Assembly (NCBI RefSeq): GCF_900089835.1
Contig: NZ_OANU01000093.1
Coordinates: 1 to 64,000, forward strand
Length of the DNA stretch: 64,000 nucleotides
Reading direction: 5' to 3'
Origin: Vibrio thalassae
GTDB lineage: Bacteria; Pseudomonadota; Gammaproteobacteria; Enterobacterales; Vibrionaceae
In this document: positions 48,530 through 57,095 of the stretch, piece by piece
Layout: each line of letters opens with the position of its first letter
How positions within the stretch are numbered: position 1 is the stretch's first letter
Position numbers and translations under genes: made by a program
The notes under the pieces: generated by a model
The model's database searches: none
Seen by the model: the letters and a program-made list of their open reading frames with translations, nothing else
Told to the model about the DNA's origin: nothing

Positions 48530-48643
48530 ATGCCTTGTGATCGGCTTAATAATGAGCAATTATTAAGGAGGAGTCATAAAAGCTCCACAAATCTTTAATG
48601 GTAGAAAATCATGAAACTGGTTTTGTATAATGAGGACCGTACT

Positions 48644-48817
48644 ATGAAGAGACAAAAACGTGACCGCCTAGAGCGAGCTCAATCACAGGGTTATAAAGCT
48701 GGATTGAATGGGCGATCGATGGAAACCTGTCCCTATCAACAAATGGATGCTAAGTCTTATTGGCTAGGCGGTTGGCGTGATGCCCGAGATGACAAACATT
48801 CAGGACTCTTCAAGTAG
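48644..48817 (+). CDS. rmf: Ribosome modulation factor RMF
   Basis: 57 residues (E. coli RMF 55), a basic protein that dimerises 70S ribosomes into inactive 100S particles in stationary phase. The N-terminus MKRQKRDRLERA is identical to the family, followed by GYKAGLNGRS, CPYQ and WLGGWRDAR. The start is ATG 48644 with GAGG eight bases upstream; a longer reading from 48611 is not supported. Its position before fabA-lonH-matP is the same as in E. coli. Confidence 0.96.
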   Translation: MKRQKRDRLERAQSQGYKAGLNGRSMETCPYQQMDAKSYWLGGWRDARDDKHSGLFK

Positions 48818-48843
48818 TCGGGAGCAAAGTTGAAGTATTTTTT

Positions 48844-48868
48844 AAGGCCTCAGTTGAGGTCTTTTTTG
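48844..48868 (+). terminator. Rho-independent terminator after rmf
   Basis: AAGGCCTC, AGTT, GAGGTCTT (one G-U pair) and TTTTT. Confidence 0.85.
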
Positions 48869-48880
48869 TGTCTAGCGAGC

Positions 48881-48899
48881 CTAATGCACTATAACTAAT
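48881..48899 (+). repeat. 19-bp direct repeat, copy 1
   Basis: CTAATGCACTATAACTAAT lies 13 bp beyond the rmf terminator. An identical copy is at 52196-52214. Confidence 0.85.
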
Positions 48900-48952
48900 T
48901 ATGTTTAACCAAAATAAACGACTCCTGAGAGCCGTTTAATGACAACAACTGT

Positions 48953-49471
48953 TTAGAAAGTAGAGGTATCTTTAAATAGACCTACTTTAAGATCTTTTGC
49001 GGCATAAATCTCTTTACCATCGACCAGAACACGGCCATCTGCTATGCCCATAACGAGTTTACGATTCACAACGCGTTTCATGTGCAGTTCGTACGTTACT
49101 TTTTTAGCAGTAGGGAGGATTTGGCCTGTGAACTTCAACTCACCAACACCAAGTGCACGACCTTTACCTTCGCCACCAATCCAGCCAAGGTAGAAACCAA
49201 CAAGTTGCCACATGGCGTCTAAACCAAGGCAGCCTGGCATCACAGGGTCGCCAATAAAGTGACAATCAAAGAACCATAAGTCAGGGGTGATATCTAATTC
49301 TGCAACAATTAAACCTTTACCAAAGTCTCCCTCGGTTTCCGACATTTTAGTTACACGATCCATCATCAGCATGTTTGGTGCTGGTAACTGAGGGTAGCCC
49401 TCGCCAAAAAGTTCACCACGGCTAGAGGCTAGAAGATCTTCACGACTATAAGATTCACGTCTGTTTTGCAT
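48953..49471 (-). CDS. fabA: 3-hydroxydecanoyl-ACP dehydratase/isomerase FabA
   Basis: 172 residues (E. coli FabA 172). It dehydrates 3-hydroxydecanoyl-ACP and isomerises the trans-2 to the cis-3 product, committing chains to unsaturated fatty acids. Active-site residues are visible: H71 in [12 protein letters not shown] and D85 in [12 protein letters not shown] is nine bases before the ATG. The promoter region carries FabR- and FadR-like operators (49507-49541), as in E. coli. It is divergent from nothing: lonH lies upstream on the same strand and ends inside the operator region. Confidence 0.97.
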   Translation of the reverse strand: MQNRRESYSREDLLASSRGELFGEGYPQLPAPNMLMMDRVTKMSETEGDFGKGLIVAELDITPDLWFFDCHFIGDPVMPGCLGLDAMWQLVGFYLGWIGGEGKGRALGVGELKFTGQILPTAKKVTYELHMKRVVNRKLVMGIADGRVLVDGKEIYAAKDLKVGLFKDTSTF

Positions 49472-49506
49472 TATTAAATTACTCCAAATTTTGGTATGAG
49501 CATCTT

Positions 49507-49524
49507 AGTGAACAGGTGTACGCT
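49507..49524 (-). promoter_or_regulatory. FabR-like operator in the fabA promoter
   Basis: The minus strand reads AGCGTACACCTGTTCACT, an imperfect palindrome nearly identical to the E. coli fabA FabR site as I recall it. It lies 36 bp upstream of the fabA ATG. FabR represses unsaturated-fatty-acid genes. Confidence 0.7.
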
Positions 49525-49526
49525 AG

Positions 49527-49541
49527 ACAAGTCCGACCACG
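49527..49541 (-). promoter_or_regulatory. FadR-like operator in the fabA promoter
   Basis: The minus strand reads TGGTCGGACTTGT, a close match to the FadR consensus core GGTCNGACNTGT. It lies directly upstream of the FabR site, the same arrangement as in E. coli, where FadR activates fabA. It is two bases past the lonH stop codon. Confidence 0.75.
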
Positions 49542-49542
49542 A

Positions 49543-51180
49543 CTAGACAAACCAGTTTTTTATCCTTTCTAACAATGTTTCCGGTAGTTCAAGTTTCTCA
49601 AAATTTTCAATACGTTCTGCGATTTTACCGATCACGCTGTCTTCATCTTCGCTCTTAAATGGTTTATTGAGAAGCAACGGTATCACTTCATCAACATGTG
49701 TCGCAGACCAGATATGGAATTCACCATTTTTAATACTTTCTACCAACTCTGTGCTGAGCGCGAGATGCTGAATATTGGTTTTTGGTAGAACCACGCCTTG
49801 CTTGCCAGTAAAGCCCTGATGTTTACATACGCTATAAAAGCCTTCGACTTTTTCATTCAGACCGCCTACTGCCTGAACTCGACCAAATTGATCGACCGCA
49901 CCGGTTACCGCTATTTGTTGATTAATTGGGTAACCGGAGAGAGCGCTAACAAGAGAACAGAGTTCAGCCAATGAAGCACTGTCTCCGTCAACTTCACAAT
50001 AAGACTGTTCGAAGACAATCGACGCGGAGTAAGGAAGTGGGGCATCTAGGTCAAGTTCGGAAGACACAAAGGCTTGCATTATCATCATGCCTTTGGCGTG
50101 AATGTTGCCGCCAAGTTCTACTTTGCGTTCTACATCAGATACATCACCATCTCCAAAGTGAACAACACAAGATATCCGTGCTGGCTCGCCATAAGAGACA
50201 GGGTGCCCAGGGATATCGATAACGGTCAGTCCGTTTACTTGACCAACTTGTTCTCCTTGGGTTTCAATCACGACTTGCCCTTCGAGAATATCATCAATTG
50301 CTCGTTCAGGAAGATAAGCCTCGCGACTTCTCTTAGCACAAATCGCAGCTTCAATATGATCTGACATTATAACCGTATCATGACTAAACGATGATGCTTC
50401 ACCAAGGAGTGCTAAATGCCAATCAATTGATAACGGTAGGTACTGTTTATCCTCCGTTTCTCTTGCGCCTGCTTGAAGTAATCTTAAGTAAGCGCTGCTA
50501 TCAAGATCATATGTCGGAAGGTGTTCTTTAAGTAGCCCGTTTACAAAACCAAAATAGGTAGATATGTTTTTTTCTGAAACCTTTAAATCACTTTCGATTT
50601 CTGTGTATTGCATGAAACCAGAGCGAAAGTCATTATCAGCATAATCAAACTCAGCGAGCTGATCGCGGTCGCCGAGAATAATCAACTTAAAATTGGATTG
50701 AAATTGAGGTGGGTGCAAAACCCGTGAATCCTGATCGATGGCCATGCTGTCTAGTGATGCACCTAATAGTAGGGCTTTAATATTTCCCCATGTATTTAAA
50801 GAACTTAGCGCAGCCTGTGTCGATGTAACTAAGATACCACCATCGGCTTGAGAAATAAGTCCGGCTTTAGTTTGTGCGCTATTGTTTTGTTTAGTGTACT
50901 GATCAAAGAGCAAAGAGGCGCTGGTGTCTTTCGTTACGACAACGTGTTGCCCCAATGCATGGAGCGAGTCAGCAATCAATTGGCGGTACCTAAGGCTATC
51001 CCCATCTTTAACGACCAATACTTTAGATTGGCACGCGTCAGAGATAAAAAACTTAAGTGCAGCTTGGAGGCGTGGCTGCAATTCGAGTAACGACGAAGGT
51101 GTAATATTCGAAGCTTGTTCAATCGTGCTTTGGTAGTTGTGGTACTGAGGACAAACGTCTTGCCAAGGGACTAGATTCAT
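49543..51180 (-). CDS. lonH: Lon-like protease LonH (YcbZ family)
   Basis: 545 residues (E. coli YcbZ 586). The C-terminal half is a Lon proteolytic domain with the catalytic serine in EVDGDSASLAELC and the lysine in GGLNEKVEGF. The N-terminal half resembles a AAA region but I see no Walker A motif, as in E. coli YcbZ, so ATP hydrolysis is doubtful. GGNIHAKGMMIMQAF is a family hallmark. I start at ATG 51180 (MNLVPWQD), matching E. coli; a start 13 codons earlier is possible. It is divergent from matP. Confidence 0.92.
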   Translation of the reverse strand: MNLVPWQDVCPQYHNYQSTIEQASNITPSSLLELQPRLQAALKFFISDACQSKVLVVKDGDSLRYRQLIADSLHALGQHVVVTKDTSASLLFDQYTKQNNSAQTKAGLISQADGGILVTSTQAALSSLNTWGNIKALLLGASLDSMAIDQDSRVLHPPQFQSNFKLIILGDRDQLAEFDYADNDFRSGFMQYTEIESDLKVSEKNISTYFGFVNGLLKEHLPTYDLDSSAYLRLLQAGARETEDKQYLPLSIDWHLALLGEASSFSHDTVIMSDHIEAAICAKRSREAYLPERAIDDILEGQVVIETQGEQVGQVNGLTVIDIPGHPVSYGEPARISCVVHFGDGDVSDVERKVELGGNIHAKGMMIMQAFVSSELDLDAPLPYSASIVFEQSYCEVDGDSASLAELCSLVSALSGYPINQQIAVTGAVDQFGRVQAVGGLNEKVEGFYSVCKHQGFTGKQGVVLPKTNIQHLALSTELVESIKNGEFHIWSATHVDEVIPLLLNKPFKSEDEDSVIGKIAERIENFEKLELPETLLERIKNWFV

Positions 51181-51351
51181 TAAGATACTACTAATTTTAA
51201 ATTTGCATGGAGTATACAACGAATCCAGTCGTAACGTTAGTGATAGAGCTAGGTTAATCGGGAGCAGATTCTCAGATTTGATGTTCTTTTATTGAGTTGT
51301 TAACTGAGTTGGGTTACGCTGTAACTGTAAACAGAGTAGGGACGCAAACCA

Positions 51352-51801
51352 ATGAAATACCAACAGCTTGAAAACCTAGAATGTGGTTGGAAGTGGCAGT
51401 ATTTATCTAAAAAATGGCGTGAAGGTGAGAACATCACTCGCTATATTGATACCAGTGAAGTCGATCAAGCCGTAGCGGCTTTTAAATCGCTAGAACACGA
51501 ACCTACTCTGGTTCTTGATTGGATTGATGAGCACATGTCTGCTGAGCTCGATAATAAACTCAAGCAGGCTATTCGCGCTAAGCGCAAGCGTCATTATAAT
51601 GCTGAGCAAGTTCATACCAAGAAAAAATCTATCGACCTCGATTATCGGGTTTGGGAAAAACTGTCTTATCGCGCTAATGAACTCGGTTGTACTCTGTCTG
51701 AGGCAATTGAATACTTATTAAGTGAAGCGTCGCGCAGCGAAAAAGCGTCTAAGACAGTAAGCAGTTTAAAAGAAGATTTAAGTAAACTGCTGTCTGACTA
51801 A
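51352..51801 (+). CDS. matP: Macrodomain Ter protein MatP
   Basis: 149 residues (E. coli MatP 150). It binds the 13-bp matS site and condenses the replication-terminus region, delaying segregation of Ter and linking it to the division machinery. An N-terminal helical part (LENLECGWKWQYLSKKWREGE) is followed by a ribbon-helix-helix DNA-binding module (KKSIDLDYRVWEKLSYRANELGCTLSEAIEYLL) and a C-terminal coiled coil. Three perfect matS sites are visible in this window. The DUF3634 gene follows 21 bp downstream. Confidence 0.96.
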   Translation: MKYQQLENLECGWKWQYLSKKWREGENITRYIDTSEVDQAVAAFKSLEHEPTLVLDWIDEHMSAELDNKLKQAIRAKRKRHYNAEQVHTKKKSIDLDYRVWEKLSYRANELGCTLSEAIEYLLSEASRSEKASKTVSSLKEDLSKLLSD

Positions 51802-51822
51802 CGGGCAAAGGGAGGGGTTTTG

Positions 51823-52134
51823 ATGCTTTATGTTGTTCTAATTGGCGCACTCGTTATATTTTGGCTGGTTGCTGTTGATCGACCGGTGCTAACTGTCAAA
51901 TTTAGTAATGGCGAACTTGGCGAGATCAAAGGTCATATTCCACCGTCATTTCGTCATAACTTAAAAGACATTGTTGAGAGAGATAAAGCAACAGGGGTCT
52001 TAAAGGTGTATCAAACACGCTCGGGCATGAAGCTAAAGTTTAGTAGTACGGTTGCTAAATCATGTCAGCAACACATTCGAAACGTGTTCCCGCATCAAGG
52101 ATTTAAAGCTAAAGGTAATAGGAAATCTCGTTAG
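51823..52134 (+). CDS. DUF3634 family membrane-anchored protein
   Basis: 103 residues with one N-terminal membrane helix (about 2-18, VVLIGALVIFWLVAV) and a basic C-terminal domain (VKFSNGELGEIKGHIPPSFRHNLKDI...). This is the DUF3634 family, of unknown function. A strong GGGAGGGG ribosome site precedes the ATG at 51823. It probably shares the matP transcript and is closed by a hairpin at 52164. Confidence 0.8.
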   Translation: MLYVVLIGALVIFWLVAVDRPVLTVKFSNGELGEIKGHIPPSFRHNLKDIVERDKATGVLKVYQTRSGMKLKFSSTVAKSCQQHIRNVFPHQGFKAKGNRKSR

Positions 52135-52163
52135 GGCTGGATTGGTTTCACATAATCATTAGT

Positions 52164-52186
52164 AAGGCGCTTAGATAGCGCCTTTT
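52164..52186 (+). terminator. Rho-independent terminator after the DUF3634 gene
   Basis: AAGGCGC, TTAGATA, GCGCCTTTT. Confidence 0.85.
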
Positions 52187-52195
52187 ACATTGGCT

Positions 52196-52214
52196 CTAAT
52201 GCACTATAACTAAT
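52196..52214 (+). repeat. 19-bp direct repeat, copy 2
   Basis: CTAATGCACTATAACTAAT, identical to 48881-48899. It lies 10 bp beyond a terminator, the same context as copy 1. Confidence 0.85.
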
Positions 52215-52241
52215 AAGCTAACTCAAATTAATAAACCTAGC

Positions 52242-52493
52242 TCATCCATTAGCCGCAATTTCACGCTCATCCCAAATTTTCATTAAGGTCCTACGTGATT
52301 CGCAATCTAACATTTGAATCCGGCGACAGGTCCAATTCTCCGCAATATAATCCGCCATCTCAAGCGAGATAGGGTTGTTATCCGTTAAATAAGTTTCTAA
52401 CGCTGCTTCTGCCTCTAATAAAGATAAACCTTCAATATCCCATTTTTGAATCCGTGTGTAGCTAGTAGTAAACCACTCAATAGGTAAAGACAT
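52242..52493 (-). CDS. Small hypothetical acidic protein
   Basis: 83 residues, unrecognised. It is tryptophan-rich (positions near 7, 18, 54, 73) and acidic, with LLEAEAALETYLTDNNPISLEMADYIAENWTCRRI in the middle, probably all-helical. AAGGA lies eight bases before the ATG, which supports a real gene. No membrane segment. It is the last gene before the dif gene desert. It could belong to a mobile or accessory set, but nothing in the sequence proves this. Confidence 0.65.
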   Translation of the reverse strand: MSLPIEWFTTSYTRIQKWDIEGLSLLEAEAALETYLTDNNPISLEMADYIAENWTCRRIQMLDCESRRTLMKIWDEREIAANG

Positions 52494-53119
52494 AGAATAT
52501 TCCTTTTTCTAATCATTGTTCTGGTTGTTGAAATTAGAATTAAACATCTAACTCAGTTTGTAAAGAGAATATCTTAGAAAAACACAATAAAAATTTTCAA
52601 AAACCTAAAATGATAATCATATTCTATTTGTATGCGCTAGATTATATTTGGTGGTCATAAATTTAGTTATTAATTTCATTGACATATTTATCGGATAAAT
52701 GGTGATGATTTTTCTTTTGGTTCATTCTGCTCCAGTATGATTGAGGGAGCGTGTTCTACGATAGTTTCTAGAACGAATTGCTTCTGTAGCATCATTTAAT
52801 TCAATGATTTGTTAGCAGTATGCATTTATATTTTTGTTTGGTTCGTCATTATGGTGAAGTCAAAAATATCGCAATGTAATTACTATCTAAACCTGATTCA
52901 GCAATATAATAGGATAGGGAAGAGAGATTGTTATCTTCTACATTGGCGTTTAAATTTATATATCAATTAAATGTTCCCCTTATACTTAGTCAGGAAAAAT
53001 GTAGCACCGACAAAAAATCATTTTATTGATGGTTAAACATCAAGTCATTTCCATAAATGATAACTCACAGTTGATCATAATAAGTAAGGATACGGGTGGC
53101 AAATTCAAACTTTCTTTAA

Positions 53120-53537
53120 GGTGCGTTAATCAAATTCGCGTGTTTGTGGCATTTAGTACTGGAGTGCCTTAAAGCAACATTTACTAATGATTGCTTAGCG
53201 CATTTTGGTCACAGTAAACACCAATCGCAAGACGAACAATCCATTCAGACAAGCGAACACATAAGTAACGAGACTGACAGGCGTTAAACGGTGTTTAGAA
53301 ACGCAGAACCAATGTCTGTTGTTGGTTATCCAATAATGAAAGGTTTTTAGATACCAAGAGTTTATCTGGTCAAATGCTTAAAGGACTGCTTGGACAACAA
53401 CATCAACAATACATAATCGCTTTCAAGAACGAGAGTAAGAACTTGAAGCGATAAATGCCTTCGTCAATGGATTGTGTCCACATTGGTTAAAGCCTCAAAC
53501 GAAAGCAACGTGGCATACCTTAAACGATATAGCACTT
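53120..53537 (+). pseudogene. Possible decayed coding sequence left of dif (family unknown)
   Basis: Frame 1 is open for 55 codons (53120-53284), then TAA, then open for 20 more codons to a TAG at 53348. Another frame continues with SLSGQMLKGLLGQQHQQYI to a TAA at 53452, and a third frame runs 53439-53537 (ELEAINAFVNGLCPHWLKP...). The peptides look protein-like in composition and join end to end through frameshifts. No family is recognised. It could be chance. Confidence 0.3.
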
Positions 53538-53574
53538 TAAGTTTGGATATTACCATATGAGACTCATAGTATTT

Positions 53575-53602
53575 AGTGCGCATTATGTATATTATGTTAA
53601 AT
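53575..53602 (+). other. dif site of chromosome I (XerCD recombination site)
   Basis: 28 bp with a XerC arm AGTGCGCATTA (53575-53585), a six-base centre TGTATA and a XerD arm TTATGTTAAAT (53592-53602). It differs from E. coli dif at only two positions, both in the XerC arm. XerCD acts here, with FtsK, to resolve chromosome dimers, and the site is also the target of integrative phages such as CTX in V. cholerae. Only one copy is present and there is no integrated element beside it. Confidence 0.95.
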
Positions 53603-53912
53603 TATGTATGCGTAAGCTTTAAATCTTAGCCTTAACGCTGCTCTACCACTTTGTTTTTACTCATATTTAACCATAAACGATATTTACCATAAAATACCTA
53701 ATAAACACATAAACTTAATCTGACGATTACGATTATGTGTTTATTACGATATTGCGCAAGTTCCATTTCCTAGTTCGCCGTGTCGTCACTTTACGTCCGG
53801 TTTGACTGCTAAAATCGGTGTACCGCCAATATTACCTCACTCTGATAATAGGAAATTATCAAACTCTCAATTACCTCCGTGGTAATTGTCGTTAATACTA
53901 CATAGCAACTTA

Positions 53913-54196
53913 CTACCAATGTTTAAAAGCAAGTTGCTTTTGTGACACTGTAATGCTTCCGCCTTCATCGAGCGTATATCCTCTATGGCGCCAAAGACTG
54001 GTACGTTGACTCACCCCTTAAATATCAGATAGCAACTCAGTTTGATTAAAGATCACGTTAGCATAAGGCGTGTTACCAAAAATTCACCGACTTTATAGTC
54101 ACGGAGTAACTGGTTCGATATGACGATGAAAGTTTTCGTTGGAGGTTTGGGTATGACGGTATGAGCGTTATACCCATGGTTAAGTACTTTCGTCCC
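53913..54196 (-). pseudogene. Possible decayed coding sequence right of dif (family unknown)
   Basis: On the minus strand one frame is open for 47 codons (54196-54056, with PKPPTKTFIVISNQLLRDYK). An overlapping frame continues 54083-53913 (TPYANVIFNQTELLSDI, then TAA at 54020-54018, then GVSQRTSLWRHRGYTLDEGG). Joined, they would make about 90 residues with one frameshift and one nonsense codon. The ELLSDI-GVSQRT part looks helix-turn-helix-like. No family is identified. Confidence 0.35.
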
Positions 54197-54232
54197 CTAA
54201 CTAAAATGATCAATGCAATGGAGGCCTAAAAT

Positions 54233-54592
54233 TTAACGAACGATATCCACTCTAACTGCATTCTCTTCGCCATTAGAGATAACAAATGTAACGGGCAATT
54301 CATCCCTACTCAGCCTCATCGGCGAGGTTACTATTAACTCTGAACCGTCACTTTTTAGGCTTTTGATCGTTAAATCTTCTGGTTTTGTGACCGTGAGCGT
54401 GTTTGTTGAATTTTGATACAGAAATTGGACATTTTTGTCTTGATATTTAACCTCACATGGTTGCAAAAATTGGCAAACAAGGTGACTAGACTCCTTATGA
54501 ATAATGGTTCTATATGTAAATGCTGCAATTAGCACCATCATCATGATGATAATTTGAACAAGTCTACCTTTTGTTAACTTCTGTGCTGGCAT
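54233..54592 (-). CDS. Small membrane-anchored hypothetical protein, divergent from ccoN
   Basis: 119 residues. A membrane helix (about 14-30, QIIIMMMVLIAAFTYRTII) is followed by a periplasmic beta-rich domain with two cysteines near its start (CQFLQPC). I do not recognise the family. The start is ATG 54592 with GGAGA ten bases upstream. The exported cysteine pair and the position beside ccoNOQP could hint at a redox or copper-related role, but this is only inference from location. No terminator is obvious downstream. Confidence 0.7.
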   Translation of the reverse strand: MPAQKLTKGRLVQIIIMMMVLIAAFTYRTIIHKESSHLVCQFLQPCEVKYQDKNVQFLYQNSTNTLTVTKPEDLTIKSLKSDGSELIVTSPMRLSRDELPVTFVISNGEENAVRVDIVR

Positions 54593-54851
54593 ATTTACGT
54601 GTTCTCCGTGTAACAAACTTCAAAGTTTTGAAATAAATGGTCAAAAACCCAACCAAGCATAAGGTTACTACCCTGTTTTTGATTTGTTAATTGAAGTATT
54701 ATTGTGAGCTGAAAATGCTACTTTTTGTTAAATCCCGAAAGCAGAGTAACGTTTTGATTAGGCGTTAGTTCTTCTAAAGGGTTGGGTAGCATTACGACAT
54801 GTGTCGTGTTGGAAGTAAAGTGTAGTTAATTAGAAAATTGGAAGCATGTTA

Positions 54852-56279
54852 ATGAGCCAAGAAAAGCAGCTTGAACAAGTCTACAACTATACCGTCGTAC
54901 GCCAGTTCACATTAGTGACCATTCTTTGGGGTATTGTTGGTATGGCAGTAGGTGTTTTGATTGCCGCTCAATTAGTTTGGCCACAGCTCAACTTTGATAC
55001 GCCGTGGTTGACGTACAGTCGTTTACGTCCTTTGCATACTAATGCGGTAATCTTTGCGTTTGGTACCAGTGCTCTGTTTGCAACGTCTTATTATGTTGTG
55101 CAGCGTACGTGTCAAACGAGATTATTTGGGGGCCCTCTTGTCGCATTCACCTTTTGGGGATGGCAAGCAATTATTTTAGCCGCTGCAATTACTTTACCGT
55201 TGGGTTTCACCTCTGGTAAAGAATATGCAGAATTAGAATGGCCAATCGATATCGCTATTGCAGTGGTATGGGTATCTTACGCGATTGTGTTCTTTGGAAC
55301 ACTTATCAAGCGAAAGACATCGCATATCTATGTAGCGAACTGGTTCTTTGGAGCGTTCATCATTACCGTCGCGGTACTTCATATCGTGAACAGTATGGCA
55401 ATTCCTGTATCCATGGGTAAATCTTACTCTGTATACTCTGGTGCCGTCGATGCGATGGTTCAATGGTGGTATGGTCACAACGCGGTAGGTTTCCTTCTTA
55501 CGGCCGGTTTCTTAGGTATGATGTACTACTTCGTACCAAAGCAAGCTGAACGTCCTGTTTACTCTTACCGTCTATCGATCGTTCACTTCTGGGCGCTTGT
55601 TTCTCTGTATATCTGGGCTGGTCCTCACCACCTACACTATACCGCTTTACCTGACTGGACACAGTCTTTAGGTATGGTCATGTCTTTGGTGCTATTTGCT
55701 CCATCTTGGGGTGGTATGATCAACGGTATCATGACGCTGTCTGGTGCTTGGCATAAGCTGCGTTACGACCCAATTCTTCGTTTCTTGATCGTTTCCCTAT
55801 CGTTCTACGGTATGTCAACGTTTGAAGGCCCGATGATGTCTATTAAGACAGTTAACGCGTTGTCTCACTACACAGATTGGACTATCGGTCACGTACACTC
55901 TGGTGCTTTAGGTTGGGTTGCAATGGTATCTATCGGTTCGGTATACCACCTAATCCCTCGCCTATTCGGCCAAGAACGCATGTACTCTGTCGGTCTTATT
56001 AATGCTCACTTCTGGTTAGCGACTATTGGTACGGTACTATACATCGTAGCAATGTGGATCTCCGGCGTAATGCAAGGCCTGATGTGGCGTGCAGTTAACT
56101 CAGACGGTACACTGACGTACAGCTTTGTAGAATCTGTGCAAGCGTCTTATCCGTTTTATACCGTTCGTTTTATCGGTGGTTTCATCTTCCTAGCAGGTAT
56201 GTTCCTAATGGCATACAACGCTTACAAGACAATCACTGCTACGTCAGGTAGCTTGAAAGCTATCCCTCAGCCGGCTTAA
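54852..56279 (+). CDS. ccoN: cbb3-type cytochrome c oxidase subunit I CcoN
   Basis: 475 residues, the catalytic subunit of the high-affinity oxygen reductase in the inner membrane. It has about twelve helices with conserved haem and CuB histidines: [39 protein letters not shown] and [19 protein letters not shown] prefer ATG 54852 ([13 protein letters not shown]), which matches relatives and has GGA upstream; ATG 54846 is two codons earlier. It heads the ccoNOQP operon. Only weak FNR-like half-sites were found upstream. Confidence 0.97.
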   Translation: MSQEKQLEQVYNYTVVRQFTLVTILWGIVGMAVGVLIAAQLVWPQLNFDTPWLTYSRLRPLHTNAVIFAFGTSALFATSYYVVQRTCQTRLFGGPLVAFTFWGWQAIILAAAITLPLGFTSGKEYAELEWPIDIAIAVVWVSYAIVFFGTLIKRKTSHIYVANWFFGAFIITVAVLHIVNSMAIPVSMGKSYSVYSGAVDAMVQWWYGHNAVGFLLTAGFLGMMYYFVPKQAERPVYSYRLSIVHFWALVSLYIWAGPHHLHYTALPDWTQSLGMVMSLVLFAPSWGGMINGIMTLSGAWHKLRYDPILRFLIVSLSFYGMSTFEGPMMSIKTVNALSHYTDWTIGHVHSGALGWVAMVSIGSVYHLIPRLFGQERMYSVGLINAHFWLATIGTVLYIVAMWISGVMQGLMWRAVNSDGTLTYSFVESVQASYPFYTVRFIGGFIFLAGMFLMAYNAYKTITATSGSLKAIPQPA

Positions 56280-56290
56280 GGAGATTAAAA

Positions 56291-56911
56291 ATGAGCTCAA
56301 ACTCTAACAATCGCCACGAAGTCGTTGAACGTAATGTGGGCTTACTGGCTATCCTAATCGTATTCGCAATCAGCTTGGGCGCGCTTGTGGAAATCACCCC
56401 GTTGATTTTCCAAAAGCAAACGACTGAACCTGTGAAAAACTTACGTGCGTACAGTGCACTAGAAATGGAAGGTCGCGATGTCTACATTCGTGAAGGTTGT
56501 AACGTTTGTCACAGCCAAATGATTCGCCCATTCCGTTCAGAAACTGAACGTTACGGTCACTACTCTGTTGCTGGTGAAAGTGTTTGGGAGCACCCGTTCT
56601 TGTGGGGTTCTAAACGTACTGGTCCAGATCTCGCTCGTGTTGGTGGACGTTACTCTGATGAGTGGCATCGTGTTCACCTGATTGATCCTCGTGAATTGGT
56701 TCCTGAATCAAACATGCCAGGCTTCCCTTGGCTAGAGGAAAACGTACTGGATGGTAAGTTAACGCAGAAGAAACTTGAAATCTTCCGCAATCAATTTGGT
56801 GTTCCATACACGGACGAGCAAATCGCAAATGCATCTAAAGACGTAGAAGGTAAAACAGAGATGGACGCCATCATTGCTTATCTTCAATCTTTAGGCCATG
56901 CGATGAAATAA
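56291..56911 (+). CDS. ccoO: cbb3 oxidase subunit II CcoO (monohaem cytochrome c)
   Basis: 206 residues. One N-terminal membrane helix ([20 protein letters not shown]) anchors a periplasmic cytochrome c domain with haem motif CNVCH and a distal methionine probably in ESNMPGFPW. It passes electrons from CcoP to CcoN. GGAG precedes the ATG, and it starts 11 bp after ccoN. Confidence 0.96.
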   Translation: MSSNSNNRHEVVERNVGLLAILIVFAISLGALVEITPLIFQKQTTEPVKNLRAYSALEMEGRDVYIREGCNVCHSQMIRPFRSETERYGHYSVAGESVWEHPFLWGSKRTGPDLARVGGRYSDEWHRVHLIDPRELVPESNMPGFPWLEENVLDGKLTQKKLEIFRNQFGVPYTDEQIANASKDVEGKTEMDAIIAYLQSLGHAMK

Positions 56912-56921
56912 GGAGGGGCTT

Positions 56922-57095
56922 ATGGATATCGGTACTATTCACAGTATTTGGACCATAGTTTTGTTCGCGAGCTTTATCGGTGTCGTGTGGTGGGCTTTCG
57001 GTAAAAGTCGCAAATCACGATTCGAAGAAGATGCCAATTTGGTCTTCGCAGACGAACAAAAACCTACCTCCGAAGAAAAAGGAGTGACTAAGTAA
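56922..57095 (+). CDS. ccoQ: cbb3 oxidase small subunit CcoQ
   Basis: 57 residues. One membrane helix (about 8-26, SIWTIVLFASFIGVVWWAF) is followed by GKSRKSRFEEDANLVF, the conserved CcoQ tail, and an acidic C-terminus. AGGAGGGG lies before the ATG. CcoQ stabilises the assembled oxidase. Its TAA stop overlaps the ccoP ATG (TAATG), so the two are translationally coupled. Confidence 0.94.
   Translation: MDIGTIHSIWTIVLFASFIGVVWWAFGKSRKSRFEEDANLVFADEQKPTSEEKGVTK

Larger units (their letters stand above)
52494..54232. other. Gene desert around dif with decayed coding remnants
   Basis: 1.7 kb without an intact gene, AT-rich. 52494-53119: nothing I can support. 53120-53537: a plus-strand remnant in shifting frames. 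53575-53602: dif. 53603-53912: nothing supported. 53913-54196: a minus-strand remnant. In V. cholerae, as I recall, the interval between ccoN and fabA holds the RTX, CTX and TLC elements. Confidence 0.7.

Noticed and set aside
52494..53119. Possible small genes in the left part of the dif gene desert
   Set aside because: Only short frames with frequent stops and no ribosome site; nothing I could support.
54679..54692. FNR box upstream of ccoN (TTGATTTGTTAATT)
   Set aside because: Only one half-site is good. A second candidate at 54754 is no better. Regulation of ccoN by FNR is likely from biology but is not shown by these sites.
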